A DNA stretch of 64,000 bases from Pseudoxanthomonas sp. SE1. GTDB taxonomy: Bacteria > Pseudomonadota > Gammaproteobacteria > Xanthomonadales > Xanthomonadaceae. The notes under the pieces were generated by a model. The model ran no database searches and was not told where the DNA came from. It worked only from the letters and a program-made list of their open reading frames with translations. Shown here in pieces: positions 61,800 to 64,000 of this stretch (its first letter is position 1; each line of letters starts with the position of its first letter). The stretch spans positions 3,897,001 through 3,961,000 of the forward strand of contig NZ_CP113783.1 of NCBI RefSeq assembly GCF_029542205.1, given 5' to 3'. The position numbers were made by a program, and so were the translations under genes.

Positions 61800-62654
61800 A
61801 TGCTGATCATCGTCGGCTTCATCATCGTCACCCTGAGCGTGATCGGCGGCTACCTCGGCTCGCACGGCAAGCTGGGCGCGCTGTGGCAGCCATTCGAGCT
61901 GGTCATCATCGGCGGCGCGGCACTGGGCGCTTTCATGGCCAGCAACCCGACCAAGGTGGTCAAGGGCACGCTGGCCGCCTCGCTGTCGGTGTTCAAGGGC
62001 GCGAAGTACAAGTCGGCCGACTACCTGGACGTGCTGACGCTGATCCACGAGATGCTCAACAAGGCGCGCCGCGACGGCTTCATGTCGCTGGAAGAGCACA
62101 TCGAGAATCCGACCAACAGCCCGCTGTTCCAGAAGTATCCGAAGATCCTCGCCGACCACCACCTGCTCGACTTCCTGACCGAATGCCTGCGCCTGATGGT
62201 CGGCAGCAACATCGAGCCGCACGAACTGGAACCGCTGCTCGAACTGGAACTGGAGAAGCACCACCACGAAGCGATGGCACCGGCGCACGCGCTGCAGAAA
62301 GTGTCCGACGGCCTCCCCGGCTTCGGTATCGTGGCGGCGGTGCTGGGCATCATCGTGACGATGGGCTCGATCGGCGGCGACATCGCTGCGGTGGGCGCGC
62401 ATGTCGCCGCGGCGCTGGTCGGCACGTTCCTCGGCATCCTGCTGGCCTACGGCTTCGTCTCGCCGCTGGCCGCCGCCATCGAGGCGCAGGTCGAGCAGGA
62501 CAGCCGCATGTACGAATCGGTGAAGACCGCCCTGCTCGCCTGCCTGCGCGGCTACAACCCGGCGGTGGCGCTGGAGTTCGCCCGCAAGACGCTGCCCTCC
62601 GACGTGCGCCCGCCGTTCGTCCAGTTCGAAGCGCACCTCAAGGCCAACAAGTAA
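61800..62654 (+). CDS. motA: Flagellar motor stator protein MotA
   Basis: 284 residues from ATG 61800 (MLIIVGFIIVTLSVIGGYLG), the usual MotA start; a TTG at 61770 also opens the frame. Four membrane segments (about 1-20, 30-50, 170-190, 200-220) and the cytoplasmic loop with charged residues (ARRDGFMSLEEH, LMVGSNIEPHELEPLLE). The Pro pair flanking TM4 and GILLAYGFVSPLAAA are conserved. With MotB it forms the proton channel of the stator. Confidence 0.92.
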   Translation: MLIIVGFIIVTLSVIGGYLGSHGKLGALWQPFELVIIGGAALGAFMASNPTKVVKGTLAASLSVFKGAKYKSADYLDVLTLIHEMLNKARRDGFMSLEEHIENPTNSPLFQKYPKILADHHLLDFLTECLRLMVGSNIEPHELEPLLELELEKHHHEAMAPAHALQKVSDGLPGFGIVAAVLGIIVTMGSIGGDIAAVGAHVAAALVGTFLGILLAYGFVSPLAAAIEAQVEQDSRMYESVKTALLACLRGYNPAVALEFARKTLPSDVRPPFVQFEAHLKANK

Positions 62655-62663
62655 GCCGCGACG

Positions 62664-63707
62664 ATGAGCGAGCAGCGCCCCACCATCATCGTACGCCGGG
62701 TCAAGAAGGTCGCCGGCGGCGGCCATCACGGCGGCTCGTGGAAAGTCGCCTACGCGGATTTCGTGACCGCGATGATGGCGTTCTTCCTGGTGATGTGGCT
62801 GATGGGTGCCACCACCAACAAGGAACGCGCGGCGATCTCCGAGTACTTCCGCAACCCGAGTCCGCTGAGCGGCAAGAGCTTCTCGCCCGCGCCCGGCCCC
62901 GCCGGTCCCGGTGGCGCCAGCAATTCGATGATCAAGCTGGGCGGCACGATGGACATACCGCGTGGCGACGCCAACGATCCTTTCAGCAAGCCTTCGGCCG
63001 ATGCGCAGAAAGCGGAGGTCGAGGCACAGCAGAAGGCACAGGAACAGAAGCGCCTGGAGACGCTGATGCAGGCGCTGGAGGAAGCCATCGGCAAGAGCCA
63101 GGCGCTGGAGCCGTTCAAGGACCAGTTGCTGCTCGATCTGACGCCGGAAGGGCTGCGCATCCAGATCGTCGACCAGCAGAACCGGCCGATGTTCGACCTC
63201 GGCGGCACCACGCTGAAGTCCTACACGCAGACGATCCTGGGCGAACTGGCGGGCTTCATCAACCAGGTTCCCAACCGCGTCAGCATCACCGGCCACACCG
63301 ACACCACGCAGTACGCGTCAAATCGCGGCTACACCAACTGGGAGCTCAGCGCCGAGCGTGCCAATGCGGCGCGACGCGCGCTGGTGGCCGGTGGCATGCA
63401 CGAGGACAAGGTCTCGCGCGTGGTGGGCCTGTCGTCGTCGGTGCTTTTCGACAAGCAGGATCCGCAGAACCCGATCAATCGCCGCATCAGCATCGTGGTG
63501 ATGACAAAGGCAGCGGAAGAGGCGATGCAGGGCGGCGGCGGAATGCTGACACCCGGCTCCCCTTTGCCGGATGCCGATACCGCGATGCCGGAAGCCACGG
63601 CCAGCATCACCTCTCCACACGCCCCTTCGCCTGCAACGTCCGTCGCCGTCGCGTCCACGCCTTCGACGGCCGCAGTGCCTGTACGGAGCGCATCCGCGCA
63701 TCCCTGA
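62664..63707 (+). CDS. motB: Flagellar motor stator protein MotB
   Basis: 347 residues. One membrane helix with the proton-binding Asp32 in YADFVTAMMAFFLVMWLMG. A linker with a plug region follows, and the OmpA-like peptidoglycan-binding domain includes ISITGHTDTTQYAS and the NWELSAERANAARRAL helix. The C-terminal 60 residues are Ser/Ala/Pro rich without structure. It starts 9 bp after motA, the standard stator operon. It anchors the stator in the cell wall. Confidence 0.93.
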   Translation: MSEQRPTIIVRRVKKVAGGGHHGGSWKVAYADFVTAMMAFFLVMWLMGATTNKERAAISEYFRNPSPLSGKSFSPAPGPAGPGGASNSMIKLGGTMDIPRGDANDPFSKPSADAQKAEVEAQQKAQEQKRLETLMQALEEAIGKSQALEPFKDQLLLDLTPEGLRIQIVDQQNRPMFDLGGTTLKSYTQTILGELAGFINQVPNRVSITGHTDTTQYASNRGYTNWELSAERANAARRALVAGGMHEDKVSRVVGLSSSVLFDKQDPQNPINRRISIVVMTKAAEEAMQGGGGMLTPGSPLPDADTAMPEATASITSPHAPSPATSVAVASTPSTAAVPVRSASAHP

Positions 63708-63713
63708 CCGCGC

Positions 63714-64000
63714 TCAGCCGGCTTCGTGGCCACCCGGTTCCGGCGCGCGCGGGGAGTGCAGCGACTGCAGCACGTCATCCGCCACCGTGCGCAGGTGCAG
63801 GTCCTGCTGCGGGAAGGGAATCTCGATGCCGGCCGCATCCAGCGCCGCATGCAGCCGGGTCATCAACTCGCTGCGGAGGGCCGACCAGTTGTCGAAGTCG
63901 TGCGTCCATGCCCGGATCGCGAAATCCAGCGAACTGGCACCGAATCCGGTGAACAGCACGGCCGGGGCGGGATCGTCCGCGATGCCCTGCGTCGCGCGCG
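63714..64000 (-). CDS. MscS family mechanosensitive channel, C-terminal end (partial)
   Basis: About 95 C-terminal codons; the gene continues past the right edge. The pattern SLDFAIRAWTHDFDNWSALR then LMTRLHAALDAAGIEIPFPQ is the conserved C-terminal domain of MscS-like channels (the IPFPQ motif is diagnostic). The pore-lining helix is outside the window. It is convergent with motB, 6 bp away. Confidence 0.88.
   Translation of the reverse strand, partial: RATQGIADDPAPAVLFTGFGASSLDFAIRAWTHDFDNWSALRSELMTRLHAALDAAGIEIPFPQQDLHLRTVADDVLQSLHSPRAPEPGGHEAG

Noticed and set aside
61649..63952. A 767-codon plus frame and a 512-codon minus frame over motAB
   Set aside because: Both are out-of-frame shadows of motA and motB, which have all expected motifs.

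Overview
The window looks like a chromosomal segment of a high-GC gammaproteobacterium of the family Xanthomonadaceae (Stenotrophomonas / Pseudoxanthomonas / Lysobacter type). This is inferred from: tesA divergent from a ybbA-ybbP-type ABC pair; the HipA-like kinase / DUF3037 pair; a BlaI/M56-peptidase pair next to motAB; DUF3016; TGTAGGAG-type REP palindromes; and integron-style cassettes. The genus cannot be fixed from the sequence alone. No tRNA, rRNA or CRISPR array was seen.

Layout. 1-9.2 kb is a housekeeping backbone: end of rtcB, ABC exporter, tesA, DUF1579 protein, DsbA-family oxidoreductase, amidohydrolase, aldo/keto reductase, SDR. 9.2-15.2 kb is a lower-GC Tn7-like transposition module on the minus strand, with a fused TnsA-TnsB transposase, a TnsC/TniB ATPase and a TniQ protein in one coupled operon. 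15.2-18.4 kb holds an orphan gene and three integron gene cassettes with recognisable attC sites but no integrase; one encodes an AbiV-like abortive-infection protein. 18.4-24.3 kb is a signalling operon: hybrid histidine kinase, REC-EAL phosphodiesterase, two-receiver response regulator. 24.5-25.7 kb is a scar with gene fragments.

25.7-46.2 kb is a redox and electrophile-defence region: two Old Yellow Enzyme homologues, an alpha/beta hydrolase, a PDR-type ferredoxin reductase with a PNPOx-like flavoprotein, DsrE, glutathione reductase, an AhpD-like protein, two glutathione transferases and a MexEF-OprN-like RND pump. Three LysR regulators and one MocR regulator are interspersed. 46.2-53.5 kb is a second accessory island: an IS30-family element, an IS3-family element that splits a deaminase-like gene, a protein with a SEC-C zinc motif and a possible nuclease fold, and several copies of a GTCCGC..GCGGAC palindrome. 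Both insertion sequences have intact ends and visible target duplications, so they look recent.

53.5-64 kb returns to backbone: AraC regulator, DUF3016, a secreted two-repeat protein, msrB, a CorA/ZntB transporter, a HipA-like kinase/DUF3037/DUF4031 operon between inverted REP copies, an M56 (BlaR1-like) membrane peptidase with its BlaI repressor and double operator, motA-motB, and the end of an MscS channel.

The most notable items are the TnsAB-TnsC-TniQ element, the integrase-less cassette cluster carrying AbiV, and the deaminase-like gene that can be rebuilt in frame by removing the IS3 element and one copy of its 4-bp duplication.
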